This document shows positions 26,794 through 35,104 of a stretch of DNA of 64,000 nucleotides, one piece after another. The position numbers and the translations under genes are program-made. Each line of letters opens with the position of its first letter. Within the stretch, counting starts at the first letter, position 1. The notes below the pieces were generated by a model, which was not told where the DNA came from, did no database searches, and was given only the letters and a program-made list of their open reading frames with translations. The stretch is from Candidatus Didemnitutus sp. (GTDB taxonomy: Bacteria; Verrucomicrobiota; Verrucomicrobiia; Opitutales; Opitutaceae): the NCBI GenBank assembly GCA_017991595.1, contig JAGOQJ010000003.1, positions 124,001-188,000 of the forward strand. Direction: 5' to 3'.

Positions 26794-29754
26794 TTACCAT
26801 GTCGCGGTCTCGAGGCGGAGGCGGAGGAAGCGGGTGGGGCTCGTGGTGAGCGCGACGGGGTCGGTCACAGTGACGGGGCCGGCGGTGTTTTGCGCTCCCG
26901 TGCTGGTCCAGATCGAGGTCCACGGCCCCGCGGGGCTCGTGGCTGCTTCGACCGTGTAGGTGAGCGCGGGCTCGGCGCGGCGGGTGAAGGTGAGCGTGAG
27001 GCGGTCGGTCGCGGTCGCGAGCGCGAGGGCGGCGGAGCCGTCGACGGCGAGCGGGTCGAGGCCGAGCGCGAATTCGGCGAGGTTGGCCCAGCCGTCGGCG
27101 TCGGGGTCGGCGGTGGCGGCGCTGCCCGGGTCCACCGCGGCCGAGCCGAAATGCTCCGTGCGCCACGCGGCGGCGGCGCTGACGGTGATGCTTTGCAAGG
27201 TGAAGCGCAGCTCGTTGCTGACGACGGCGAGGCTGCCCTGCCACCCTGCGGGGAGCGCGAGTTGCGGGAGCGGCCCGGTGAAGGCGGAGGCGCGAAGGAG
27301 TGTCCAGGTCGAGCCGGCGGCGGCGGTGGCGCCGTCGAGCGCGAGCGTGGCGCCGGAGGCGAAGGTGGCGGTGCCGTCGACGCGGAGCGGCGCGAGCGCG
27401 GCCGGTGTGGCGGGCAGCGTGGCGGCGAGGCGTCCGTCGGCGGCGCAGGTGAGGGTGGAGGCGATGCGGCCGGTGCCGGTGAGCGTGCCGCCGGAGACGA
27501 GGACGGGGCTCGCGACCTCGCCGAGCAGGCGGAGCGTGCCGGCGGCGACCGCGGTGCCGCCGGTGTGGCGGTTGACGGCGGTCAACTCGACCGTGCCCGG
27601 ACCTTCGATGCGCAAGGCACCGGGGGCGGTGTCGTCCTGCGCGATGCCTTCGAGGCGGACGGTGCCACCCTCGGCGGCGCGGACGGTGAGTTCGCGTTGG
27701 AGGAAGATCGCGCCGGTGAAGCGCGAGACGGTGGCGCCGGTGTTGCCGATGACGGCGGCGGCGGGCTGGTTGCCGGCTTCGATCTGGAGCGGGCGCGCGA
27801 CGGTGTAGGCGCCGTCGATGAGGAGCGCAGCTTCCTCGCCGGCGACGGCGTAGGCGGCGGTGCCGAGGCGGACGCGGTAGCTGGAACGGCCGAGGGCGCC
27901 GGGTGCGTTGTTGGGCGCGTCGGCGGCGATGAGCGCGGTGCCGCGGGCGACGAGGAGCGTGCCGTTGGCGGCGGCCTCGGCGGTGCTGCCGAAAGTGCTG
28001 TCGGAGTTGGAAAGTCGGAGTGTGCCCGGGCCGCGGTGGATGACGTTGCGCAGGCTGTGCACGGGGCCGGCGAGTTCGAGCGTGCCCGGGCCGGTGGCGG
28101 TGAGCTCGGTGGCGGTGGTGGATTGCACGGTGCCGGTGAGCGTCAGGCGTCCGCCGGCGACGGCGGTCGCCAAGGTGGTGGCGGCCTCGAGCGTGAGCGG
28201 CGAGGCGAGCGTGGCCGCGGTGGCGTCGAGGAGTTCCAAGGCGCCGGAGCGGCCGGCGGCGCCGGTGCCGGCGAGGGCGACGGGCTCGGCGGCGGCGCTG
28301 GCGACGCCTTCGCCCAGGGCGAGCGTGCCGCCGGAGGAGATGCGCGTGCCGGCGGCGGTGCCGCCGAGTGCGCCGTTGGCGGCGATGAGCAGCGTGCCGC
28401 GCAGGACCTGCGTCTCGCCGGTGTGGGCGTTGGCGGCGCCGAGGCGGGTGGTGCTGGGACCGATGAGGCGCAGCGGGCCGAAGGTGCCCTCAATGGGCGC
28501 GCGGAGGTCGATCGCGCCGCTGTTGAGGATATTCAGTGTCTCCCCTGCGAGGGTGGCGCGCAGAGGTGCGGTGAAGGCGAGGGTGGCGCCGGGAGCGGTG
28601 CTGAATTGGTTGAGGTGCAGGGCCGCCTCGGCGATGACGGGCAGCGCGACGGTCTGCGGCGTGGTGACGCGGGCGTTCACGGTGACGGCGCCGGCGCCGG
28701 AGCTGCCGAGGCGGAGGACGGCGGCGGGAAAATCGGCGCGCGCGACGAAGGTGAGCGCGGGCAGCTGCGGGTGATCGAGGTAGATCTCGCGCGCGGCCTT
28801 GTCGGCGCCGGCGATGGTGATGGTGGCGGGCACCGTCGGGCGGTTGAAGATGGCGGCGTCGGTCGAGCGCGGGTAGCGGCCGGAGGCCCAGTTGGTCTCG
28901 GTGCCCCAGTTGTTGCTGGCGGTCGAGGTGAAGCCGGGCGTGTCGTAGGCGCGCACGTAGTCGACGCTCATGCGGCTGCCGTCGAGGCCGGGACCGGGCG
29001 TGCCGGCGAAGTCGGCGACCTTGGTGGAGAAGAGGAGTTCGAGCGGGATGAAGGTCTCGGCGTCGCGCAGGGTGGTGGCGGCGAGGGTGAGCTTGAGTTC
29101 GCCGTTGAAGTAGAAACGCAGGGTGTTGTCGTGCGCCCACTCCATGGCGTAGGTGTTATAGCCGGCGGAGAGATCGACGCTGGCGGTGGCCTTGCCGCCC
29201 TTGCCGATGTGGGTGGGCGCCCAGTCGTGCGTGTTGTAGTTCAGCTTGTTCGTGTAATGCGCCTCCATGATGTCGAGCTCCATGCGGTCGATCACATTGG
29301 CGGCGATGCTGTAGGGCGCGGGCGTGTTGAGCCAGAAGGCGTTGTTCAGGCCCGTGGCGGCGCCGATGCGGAAACGCGCCTCGTAGTAGCCGAAGCGCTG
29401 CATCCAGACGCGCGTGGCGAGCTTGCCCTCGCGCCAGAGGTCGTTGCCGGAGCCGTCCTGACCGATCTTCTCGGTGATGAGGTGCAGCGCGCCGTTACTC
29501 ACCGCGACGTTCGGGCGCGCGGGATCGATGGCCCAGACGGCGGCGTCGAGCGCGGAGCCGTTGAAATCGTCGGAGAAGGTCAGTTCGTAGCCCGCGGGCG
29601 CCTGCGCGCGCAGCAGGTGGGGCGTGACAAGAATGGGCAGCACGAACAGCAGCGCCACGCCGACGAGCGGACGTCGACGGACAAACCGGACCGGGGACGG
29701 GGCAGACAGCATGGGGTGGAACGACGCAGGCAAACGAAACGGGGCGACCATCAT
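26794..29754 (-). CDS. GH16-type beta-glucanase/galactanase with long repetitive region
   Basis: A 986-residue exported protein. A hydrophobic signal (RRRPLVGVALLFVLPILVTPHLLRAQA) leads into a GH16 domain (about 54-275) with the catalytic motif ELDIME (Glu159, Asp161, Glu164). From about 330 to 800 it is a low-complexity, Ala/Gly/Thr-rich beta-helix-like region with repeats such as GPGTLELAGP and GGTLRL, resembling autotransporter-type passenger repeats. The C-terminus carries DPDADGWANLAEFALGLDP and LTLTFTRRAEPALTYTVEAA, a module also present at the end of the protein at 43262. It is probably displayed on or released from the surface. An internal ATG at 29712 would give a more compact signal. 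It has its own operator (site 2), 37 bp upstream. GH16 substrates range over beta-glucans, galactans and others. Confidence 0.85.
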   Translation of the reverse strand: MMVAPFRLPASFHPMLSAPSPVRFVRRRPLVGVALLFVLPILVTPHLLRAQAPAGYELTFSDDFNGSALDAAVWAIDPARPNVAVSNGALHLITEKIGQDGSGNDLWREGKLATRVWMQRFGYYEARFRIGAATGLNNAFWLNTPAPYSIAANVIDRMELDIMEAHYTNKLNYNTHDWAPTHIGKGGKATASVDLSAGYNTYAMEWAHDNTLRFYFNGELKLTLAATTLRDAETFIPLELLFSTKVADFAGTPGPGLDGSRMSVDYVRAYDTPGFTSTASNNWGTETNWASGRYPRSTDAAIFNRPTVPATITIAGADKAAREIYLDHPQLPALTFVARADFPAAVLRLGSSGAGAVTVNARVTTPQTVALPVIAEAALHLNQFSTAPGATLAFTAPLRATLAGETLNILNSGAIDLRAPIEGTFGPLRLIGPSTTRLGAANAHTGETQVLRGTLLIAANGALGGTAAGTRISSGGTLALGEGVASAAAEPVALAGTGAAGRSGALELLDATAATLASPLTLEAATTLATAVAGGRLTLTGTVQSTTATELTATGPGTLELAGPVHSLRNVIHRGPGTLRLSNSDSTFGSTAEAAANGTLLVARGTALIAADAPNNAPGALGRSSYRVRLGTAAYAVAGEEAALLIDGAYTVARPLQIEAGNQPAAAVIGNTGATVSRFTGAIFLQRELTVRAAEGGTVRLEGIAQDDTAPGALRIEGPGTVELTAVNRHTGGTAVAAGTLRLLGEVASPVLVSGGTLTGTGRIASTLTCAADGRLAATLPATPAALAPLRVDGTATFASGATLALDGATAAAGSTWTLLRASAFTGPLPQLALPAGWQGSLAVVSNELRFTLQSITVSAAAAWRTEHFGSAAVDPGSAATADPDADGWANLAEFALGLDPLAVDGSAALALATATDRLTLTFTRRAEPALTYTVEAATSPAGPWTSIWTSTGAQNTAGPVTVTDPVALTTSPTRFLRLRLETATW

Positions 29755-29790
29755 TCAGTCGCCCCGGGAGAACTCCGCAACGGGAGCACG

Positions 29791-29805
29791 GGTCAATGGT
29801 TGACC
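29791..29805. promoter_or_regulatory. candidate LacI-family operator, site 2
   Basis: GGTCAATGGTTGACC, nearly perfect; the match extends to 17 bp with one more G/C pair (29790-29806). It lies 37 bp upstream of the GH16 start, so the GH16 gene can be controlled apart from the operon above it. Confidence 0.75.
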
Positions 29806-29836
29806 CTGTGGACGGGCCGCGCGCCCGGCGCTGGAC

Positions 29837-29865
29837 CGCCCTCGCCGGCGGATCGCCGCAGGGCG
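29837..29865 (-). terminator. hairpin after the alpha/beta hydrolase gene
   Basis: The outer arms CGCCCT and AGGGCG enclose a second small stem (CGGCG/CGCCG), directly after the hydrolase stop on the minus strand. There is no T tract; it may attenuate read-through into the GH16 gene. Confidence 0.3.
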
Positions 29866-30663
29866 CTACGGTTTTTTGACTCCGGCCTGGTGCAGCACGA
29901 AGTCGATCAGTTCGGCGTTCTCGAAGAAGGAGGGCGAGACCTTGTGGCCTTCGCCGGGAATGAGGCGCAACGTGATGGGGCCGCCCGCGGAAGTGTAACG
30001 CTCCTCCAACAGGAGCGCGTTTTCGCGGTGCGGCACGGCTTTGTCCACGTCGCCTTGCACCACGAACATTGGCACTTTCCGCTCGGCCAAGCTGCGCAGA
30101 TTGTCCAGCGGGTTGAACTCGGCGAGGCGGGCGCGCAGCTCGCCTTCCGTCATCTGGTAATCCGCGAGCGTGACCGGGAGGTTCTTCATCGCCCACGTGG
30201 CCAGGTTGCACACCGGGTAAATGCCGACGAAGGCCTGCACCTTGTCGGGATGCCGCATCGCCCAGCCGAGCATCATCAGGCCGCCGCGACTCTGCCCGAT
30301 CAAAATCGGCTTCGGGGAGAAACCGCGCCGGACCATCTCCTCATAGAAGCGCGTGAAGTCCGCCGTGCTGCGCGGCGCGCCGCGGACTTCGCCCAGATCG
30401 CAGCCGGCGAGGCTGACGCCGTGCTCGAGGAAGCTCTCGAAATACACCCGGCGTTGCGCGAGCGAGATGCCCTTCAATGTCGGTGCGAACCAGACCCACG
30501 GTTTGCCCTCCGCGGGGTTGGGCGCGGCGAAGAGGTAGGCGGTGCGGCCGTCGATGTCGAATTTGGTCGCCGTCCGCGGCAGCGGTTCGGCGGCGGTCGC
30601 GAGCGAGGCGCCAAGCGAGAACAGCGCGAGCGCGGCCAGGCGAAGCGGATTCAGGTGTCGCAT
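29866..30663 (-). CDS. alpha/beta hydrolase, exported esterase candidate
   Basis: A 265-residue protein with signal peptide (MRHLNPLRLAALALFSLGASLATAA). It has the alpha/beta-hydrolase nucleophile elbow GQSRGG (Ser125), the acid in VVQGDVDKAVP (Asp205 or Asp207) and His240 in GEGH, so a complete triad is present. It lies within the reverse glycan operon, downstream of an SGNH hydrolase and a GH106 rhamnosidase. Removal of acetyl, feruloyl or similar esters from the polysaccharide is plausible but not shown. The ATG at 30663 was chosen because it begins the signal peptide; the frame stays open upstream into the neighbouring gene without family character. Confidence 0.78.
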   Translation of the reverse strand: MRHLNPLRLAALALFSLGASLATAAEPLPRTATKFDIDGRTAYLFAAPNPAEGKPWVWFAPTLKGISLAQRRVYFESFLEHGVSLAGCDLGEVRGAPRSTADFTRFYEEMVRRGFSPKPILIGQSRGGLMMLGWAMRHPDKVQAFVGIYPVCNLATWAMKNLPVTLADYQMTEGELRARLAEFNPLDNLRSLAERKVPMFVVQGDVDKAVPHRENALLLEERYTSAGGPITLRLIPGEGHKVSPSFFENAELIDFVLHQAGVKKP

Positions 30664-30716
30664 GGCGGGAGGTGGAACGGTGATTTCGGAGGCCGCGCGG
30701 TTAGGCGCGGTTGTCT

Positions 30717-31493
30717 TCAACGCATCAGCTCGGCGAGGCGCGGCGCGAGGTCGGCATACCAGACGTCGTAGCCTTGGTGTCCGGGGTGGAGCTTGTCGGG
30801 CATGATGTCGGCGGGGATCTCGCCCTGGGCGTCGAGGAAGCCGGCGCCGATGTCGATGAAGCGGATGTGCTGGCCGTCGGCGAGGGGCGCGAGGTGACGG
30901 TTGAGCTCGGCGACGCGGGTGCGGAGCGCGCTGCCCGCGGTGGCGCGCGGGAACACGGCGTAGAGCAGGATGGTGGCGCGCGGGAGCTTGGCGCGGATCG
31001 TCTCGAGGAGGCGCTGCACGCCGGCGGCGGCCCACTCGGGGCGCTCGTCGGCAAAGTGGCCGAGGTTGTTCGTGCCGATCATCATCACGACGACCTTGGG
31101 ATCGATGCCGTCGAGCTCGCCGTTCTGCAGGCGCCAAAGCACGTCCTCGGTCCGCTCGGCGCTGATGCCGAAGTTGGCGGGTTGGTAAGGCGCGAACTTG
31201 AGCCAGGTGAGCTCGCCCTTGCGCGGCCAGCCATCGGTGATCGAGTCGCCGAGGAAGAGCACGCCGACCGGGCCGTGCTGGATGCGGGCGAGAAACTCGG
31301 CGTGGCGGCGCGGGTTGCGGTTGTTCGGCGTGACCGCGCTCGCGGGCGTGCGCGGCGGTTGCGCGGGCGCGGCGACCGGCGGCGTGGCGGCGACCGGAGC
31401 GGCGGGCGCGGCGGGTTGCGCGCGGCTGGTGACGCAACCGGCGAGGCCGAGCGCGAGCAGGAGGGCGAGGGACGCGGAATGATGACGTTTCAT
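30717..31493 (-). CDS. SGNH/GDSL hydrolase lipoprotein
   Basis: A 258-residue lipoprotein: the signal MKRHHSASLALLLALGLAGC has a lipobox with Cys20, followed by an Ala/Pro-rich linker to about residue 60. The catalytic domain shows all SGNH blocks: LFLGDSITDGW (Ser nucleophile), NFGISAERTEDV (Gly), MIGTNNLGH (Asn) and MPDKLHPGHQGY (Asp and His). This subtype resembles PAF acetylhydrolase-like lipases, commonly involved in removing acetyl groups from glycans. It probably sits in the outer membrane or periplasm, next to the GH106 of the same operon. The ATG at 31493 was preferred to an upstream in-frame codon because it begins the lipoprotein signal. Confidence 0.82.
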   Translation of the reverse strand: MKRHHSASLALLLALGLAGCVTSRAQPAAPAAPVAATPPVAAPAQPPRTPASAVTPNNRNPRRHAEFLARIQHGPVGVLFLGDSITDGWPRKGELTWLKFAPYQPANFGISAERTEDVLWRLQNGELDGIDPKVVVMMIGTNNLGHFADERPEWAAAGVQRLLETIRAKLPRATILLYAVFPRATAGSALRTRVAELNRHLAPLADGQHIRFIDIGAGFLDAQGEIPADIMPDKLHPGHQGYDVWYADLAPRLAELMR

Positions 31494-31515
31494 GGGTGAA
31501 AGCGGAACGAGGAGA

Positions 31516-34500
31516 TCAACGCAGCAACGGGACGCTCTCCTGCATGACAAGACGCACCGGACCAATCAACCCTGCGGGCAAAAGCGGCGTGTCAACGGCG
31601 TGGAAGCGCCAGGTGGAGAACGCCGCGCGCTCACGTCGGGCGATCGCCGCCGCGTCGTGCCACCACGCGGGAAATTCCGCGAGCGCGCCGGCGACGTTGC
31701 CGCGCGCGTGATAGGTGGCATCGGGCGGGAGTTGCTCGTCGCCGATGAGGCGGTTGACCCAGCGGTTGGCGACTTCGATGCGCAGGCGGTTGACGCCGGG
31801 TTGAAGCGCGGCGGTGACGTCGACGACGAAGGGCGCGCGCCAGAGCGAGGCGAGCGGGCGATCGTTGAGCGTGACGCGCGCGAGATCGTGCACCGCGCCG
31901 AGGTCGAGCCACGTGCGGCGCGCGGTGCTGGATGGGTTCGCCGGTGGAAGTGTGAACGTCGTCTCGTAAGTGGCCACGCCGGAGAAATAGCGCGCGGCCG
32001 CGTCGGGTTGCTCGGTGAGCGAGTCGAGTGCGTCCAGCGTGCGCGTGGCTGGTGCGTGGCGCGGCGCGGCAAAGCTCACCTGCCACGGTGCGGTCAGCGG
32101 CTGCGTGGTGGTCGGTGCGTCGACGCGGTGCGTGCGGGTGTGGCCGTCGGAGAACGTGACGGTGTAGGTGCCGGGATGGTCGACCGTCCAGGCGTCCGCG
32201 AGCGTGGCGCGGAGCGCGAGCGGCAGCGTGACGCCGTCGCGTTGCACGCGCACGGGCCAAGTGGCGGGACGCGGTGCGCGGAAGACGACCCAGAGCGAAT
32301 CGCCGGCGTCGAGCGCGAGTGTGAGCGTGGTGCGTCCGGCGGTGACGGTGTAGGCCGCGGCGGGCACGATGCGTCCGGTCTCCGCGTCCCACAGCTCGGG
32401 CGCGCGGTCGCCGACGCGGAAATCGAAGTCCGCCGTCACGCGCGCGCCGCTCTGGTTGGTGAGGAAATAGAAATCGCCTTCGCTCGACGCGCGGTGGGCG
32501 AAGCGCACGTCGGCGCCCGTGGCGCCGTGGCGCACGAGGAGATCGGGCGCGGCGTCGGTGCGGGCGAGCGCGGCCGTCAGATCGGCGGCGGGCGGGCGGG
32601 CGGATTGCCAGATCGCCGCGACCGCGGTGTCCCATGCGGCGCGGGCGTGCGTGGCGTCGGGCAACCCGGCCGGCGCGAAGGGCGCGGGGCCGACGAGCGT
32701 TGCGCCGGCGGCGTGCAGGCGCGCGAGTTCGCGCAGCGTTTCAGCGGTTGCGGTCCATTGCGCGGGGAGTTGCAGCACGCGGTAGCGTGCGCCGCCGGCG
32801 CTGACGAGCGCGCCGTCCGCCACGCGGAGCTGCGCCAGCTGGGCCGGAGTGAGGTTGTCCTGCCGGTAACCGTCGAGCGGCGGCGCGGGCGGTTCGCGGT
32901 ATTCCGTCTTCAGGCGGTCCTCGTGCAGACGCAGCAGATCCACGACGGCGCGGCCGTGCTGGAGCAGGAGCTGGTTGCGCTTCACGTAGTCGAACCAGCC
33001 GCCGGCGAGCGGCCACCAGGAATTGAGGCGGCCGAACTGCGTGCCGTAGCGACCGTGCGTGAAGCCCGGCGCGAGTTCGCTGCGCGGCTGGTGCACATAG
33101 GAATGGAGCACGAAGCCTGTCACGCCCGCGGCGAAGGCCGCGTCGCCGAGCGTCTTCAGCGCGGCGGGATGCTCGGTCCAGCCCGAGACGGGCGGGCGCG
33201 ACGTGAACGCCTCGGCGAGCACCAGCGGGTTGCCCGCGAGGTGCGCGGCGCCGGGCGTGAAATCGAGCGCCTTGAACAGGCCGTGATTCCAGAACTCGAT
33301 CATCGGCACGTCGACGCGCGCGAGCGCGCGGGGCTCGTCGAGCACGCCGCCATAGGGCTCGGCAAAGAGCTTCAGGCCGTGCGCGTGGCAGAGTTCCTGG
33401 AGTGTGCCGTAGTAATTCTCGGCGTAGAGCTCGCCGAGCGTGCGGCGGTAATCGGCGAGGAAGGCCTCGGTCGCGGCGCGGTCGCCGACGACGTGGCCGG
33501 CCAGCGCCGGCAGGAACGGGGTGAGCGCGTAGCCGCGGCGGCGCGCGAACTCCGCCGGGAAGGCGTCGGTCCACGTCTGCGGGCCGGCTTCCCAGCTATC
33601 GACCAGCACGCCCGTGAGGCTGCGTCCGGCCAGCGGGCCGGCGTCGCGGACGATGCGGCCGAGCGCGTGCTCGAAATGGTGCGCGACGGCGGCGCGGTCG
33701 AGCTTGTCGACCTCGAGGCCGGTGCCTTCGGGCGGCGCGGGGTGGTTCTTGCGCGCGGCGGTGGTGAAACCGAAGCGCAGCACGCGCCAGCGTCCGGCGG
33801 GCGCGGTCCAGTCGAGCGTGCCGTCGGGACGCAGGTGCGCGGTGAGATCGACGACCTCCGCCGCGGCGAACTCGCCGGCAGCGGACGCGTCCCACTCGGC
33901 CGGCGCGGAGGTGGCGGGCGAGGATTTGAGGCCGGTTTTTTCCGCGAGAGAACCGACGCGCACGGGCGCGCCGCGGTCCGGCAGGGCGAGCACGGCGAAG
34001 TCGCGGTAGAAATCGAGTTGGGCGGGCGGACGCGCCAGCGGGCTGCGCAGGGCTGCGCCGCCTTCGAGCGTCGTCTCGCTCCACGTGAGCATCTTCATGG
34101 ATTGTTCGACGGAGTTCCACGGGCCGCCGCTCGTGGCCCAGCCGGCGCAGTTCATGAGCACGATCTCGACGCCGACCTCGGCGGCGGTGCGGATCGCGTA
34201 TTGGACGTTGGCGTGCCAGGCGTCGGTGCCGTAGCGCGTCGGTCCGGCAGGCAGGTAGAGGCTGCCTTCGAAAAGCATCGCGCCACGGATGCCGGTGCGG
34301 CGCATGTCCTCGAGGTCGGCGCGGATGCCTTCCTGAGTCACGTTGCCGTTGATCCAGATCCAGTAAACCCATGGACCGGCCGAAGCGGGCGGCGCGCGGA
34401 ATTGCGCCGCGAGCGAGTCGGCGAACGCGGGCACGGTGGCGCTGCCGCAGAGCAGCGCGAGCCCAAGAAGGAGGCTGCGCCACGCTCTCGCGCGACGGGA

Positions 34501-34569
34501 TGAACGGAAGCGGGAAGTGGAATCAGCCGGCGCGCGGCAGGGGGCGGAGGGCTTTGGTCTTGTCGCCAT
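31516..34569 (-). CDS. GH106-type alpha-L-rhamnosidase paralogue, secreted
   Basis: A 1017-residue paralogue of the enzyme at 6038. After a long basic N-region and a signal core (WRSLLLGLALLCGSATVPAFA), it shows the matching opening VYWIWINGNVTQEGIRADLEDM, GAMLFEGSLYLPAGP, LMNCAGWATSGGPW, GVLVDSWEAGPQTWT and AENYYGTLQ. The C-terminal jelly-roll (YFSGVATYETTFTLPP, DLGAVHDLARVTLNDRPLASLWRAPF, ANRWVNRLIGDEQLP) also aligns by eye. The central part differs clearly from the first copy, so the two probably act on different linkages. Only one ATG is available and it overlaps the end of the lysozyme-like gene by 47 bp, hence co-transcription. It supports rhamnose as a main product of the locus. Confidence 0.83.
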   Translation of the reverse strand: MATRPKPSAPCRAPADSTSRFRSSRRARAWRSLLLGLALLCGSATVPAFADSLAAQFRAPPASAGPWVYWIWINGNVTQEGIRADLEDMRRTGIRGAMLFEGSLYLPAGPTRYGTDAWHANVQYAIRTAAEVGVEIVLMNCAGWATSGGPWNSVEQSMKMLTWSETTLEGGAALRSPLARPPAQLDFYRDFAVLALPDRGAPVRVGSLAEKTGLKSSPATSAPAEWDASAAGEFAAAEVVDLTAHLRPDGTLDWTAPAGRWRVLRFGFTTAARKNHPAPPEGTGLEVDKLDRAAVAHHFEHALGRIVRDAGPLAGRSLTGVLVDSWEAGPQTWTDAFPAEFARRRGYALTPFLPALAGHVVGDRAATEAFLADYRRTLGELYAENYYGTLQELCHAHGLKLFAEPYGGVLDEPRALARVDVPMIEFWNHGLFKALDFTPGAAHLAGNPLVLAEAFTSRPPVSGWTEHPAALKTLGDAAFAAGVTGFVLHSYVHQPRSELAPGFTHGRYGTQFGRLNSWWPLAGGWFDYVKRNQLLLQHGRAVVDLLRLHEDRLKTEYREPPAPPLDGYRQDNLTPAQLAQLRVADGALVSAGGARYRVLQLPAQWTATAETLRELARLHAAGATLVGPAPFAPAGLPDATHARAAWDTAVAAIWQSARPPAADLTAALARTDAAPDLLVRHGATGADVRFAHRASSEGDFYFLTNQSGARVTADFDFRVGDRAPELWDAETGRIVPAAAYTVTAGRTTLTLALDAGDSLWVVFRAPRPATWPVRVQRDGVTLPLALRATLADAWTVDHPGTYTVTFSDGHTRTHRVDAPTTTQPLTAPWQVSFAAPRHAPATRTLDALDSLTEQPDAAARYFSGVATYETTFTLPPANPSSTARRTWLDLGAVHDLARVTLNDRPLASLWRAPFVVDVTAALQPGVNRLRIEVANRWVNRLIGDEQLPPDATYHARGNVAGALAEFPAWWHDAAAIARRERAAFSTWRFHAVDTPLLPAGLIGPVRLVMQESVPLLR

Positions 34570-35104
34570 AAATCCAGCGCTGGCCGAAGGCGCGGTTCTT
34601 GATCGTGTCGGGCCAGTTGCCGAGGCCGCGCACGTAGAGATGGTCGTCGAGCAAGGCGTCCCAGTCGGCGCGTAACACGGCGGCGGCGAAGGCGCGGTTC
34701 ACCTGCGCGACGCCCTCGGTGTAGGCGTGGTCGACGAGCAATTCCTGCTGCGTGCGGTCGAGCGCGGCGAAGGGGCGGTCGGGAAACTCGCGCGCGAGCC
34801 ACGTTGCCAGTTCCGCGGCGGTGGCGGCGAGTCCGGAGCGGAGGTGCTGATCGGCGGCGGCGGGTGTTTCGCCGGCGCGGTAAAGTGCCGTGTCGCCGAC
34901 CGCGCGACCGTAGCCGATGCGGCGGCCGTAGCGCGTGGAGTAGGGGAAGAATTTTCCGTCCCGCCGCCCGAAGTCGTGCGGGTTTGTGACGCTCTTCATG
35001 TAGGCGACAAAGTCGTCGGTGAGCGGAAAGGACTCGGCGGCCGACGCGGACACGCCGCCGAGGCAGGCGAGCGCGAGCAGGAGAAGGCGATGCAGCGGCT
35101 TCAT
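34523..35104 (-). CDS. small secreted lysozyme-like protein
   Basis: A 193-residue exported protein (signal MKPLHRLLLLALACLGGVSASA). The stretch DGKFFPYSTRYGRRIGYGRAV followed by RAGETPAAADQHLRSGLA and QQELLVDHAYTEGV resembles the GH24 phage-type lysozyme layout (substrate loop YxxxxGxxTIGYG, then a helix). I cannot point to a sure catalytic Glu, so a muramidase activity is uncertain. It is clearly homologous to the protein at 42644; both are directly next to a member of the ~1000-residue family, here in the reverse operon with an ATGA overlap at its 5' end. A shared role with the large partner, such as local peptidoglycan opening for export, is a guess. Confidence 0.6.
   Translation of the reverse strand: MKPLHRLLLLALACLGGVSASAAESFPLTDDFVAYMKSVTNPHDFGRRDGKFFPYSTRYGRRIGYGRAVGDTALYRAGETPAAADQHLRSGLAATAAELATWLAREFPDRPFAALDRTQQELLVDHAYTEGVAQVNRAFAAAVLRADWDALLDDHLYVRGLGNWPDTIKNRAFGQRWIYGDKTKALRPLPRAG

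Noticed and set aside
26890-30771. 1293-codon open frame on the plus strand
   Set aside because: It is the antisense shadow of the GH16 repeat region and the alpha/beta hydrolase, with a repetitive Gly/Ala/Glu composition and no family.
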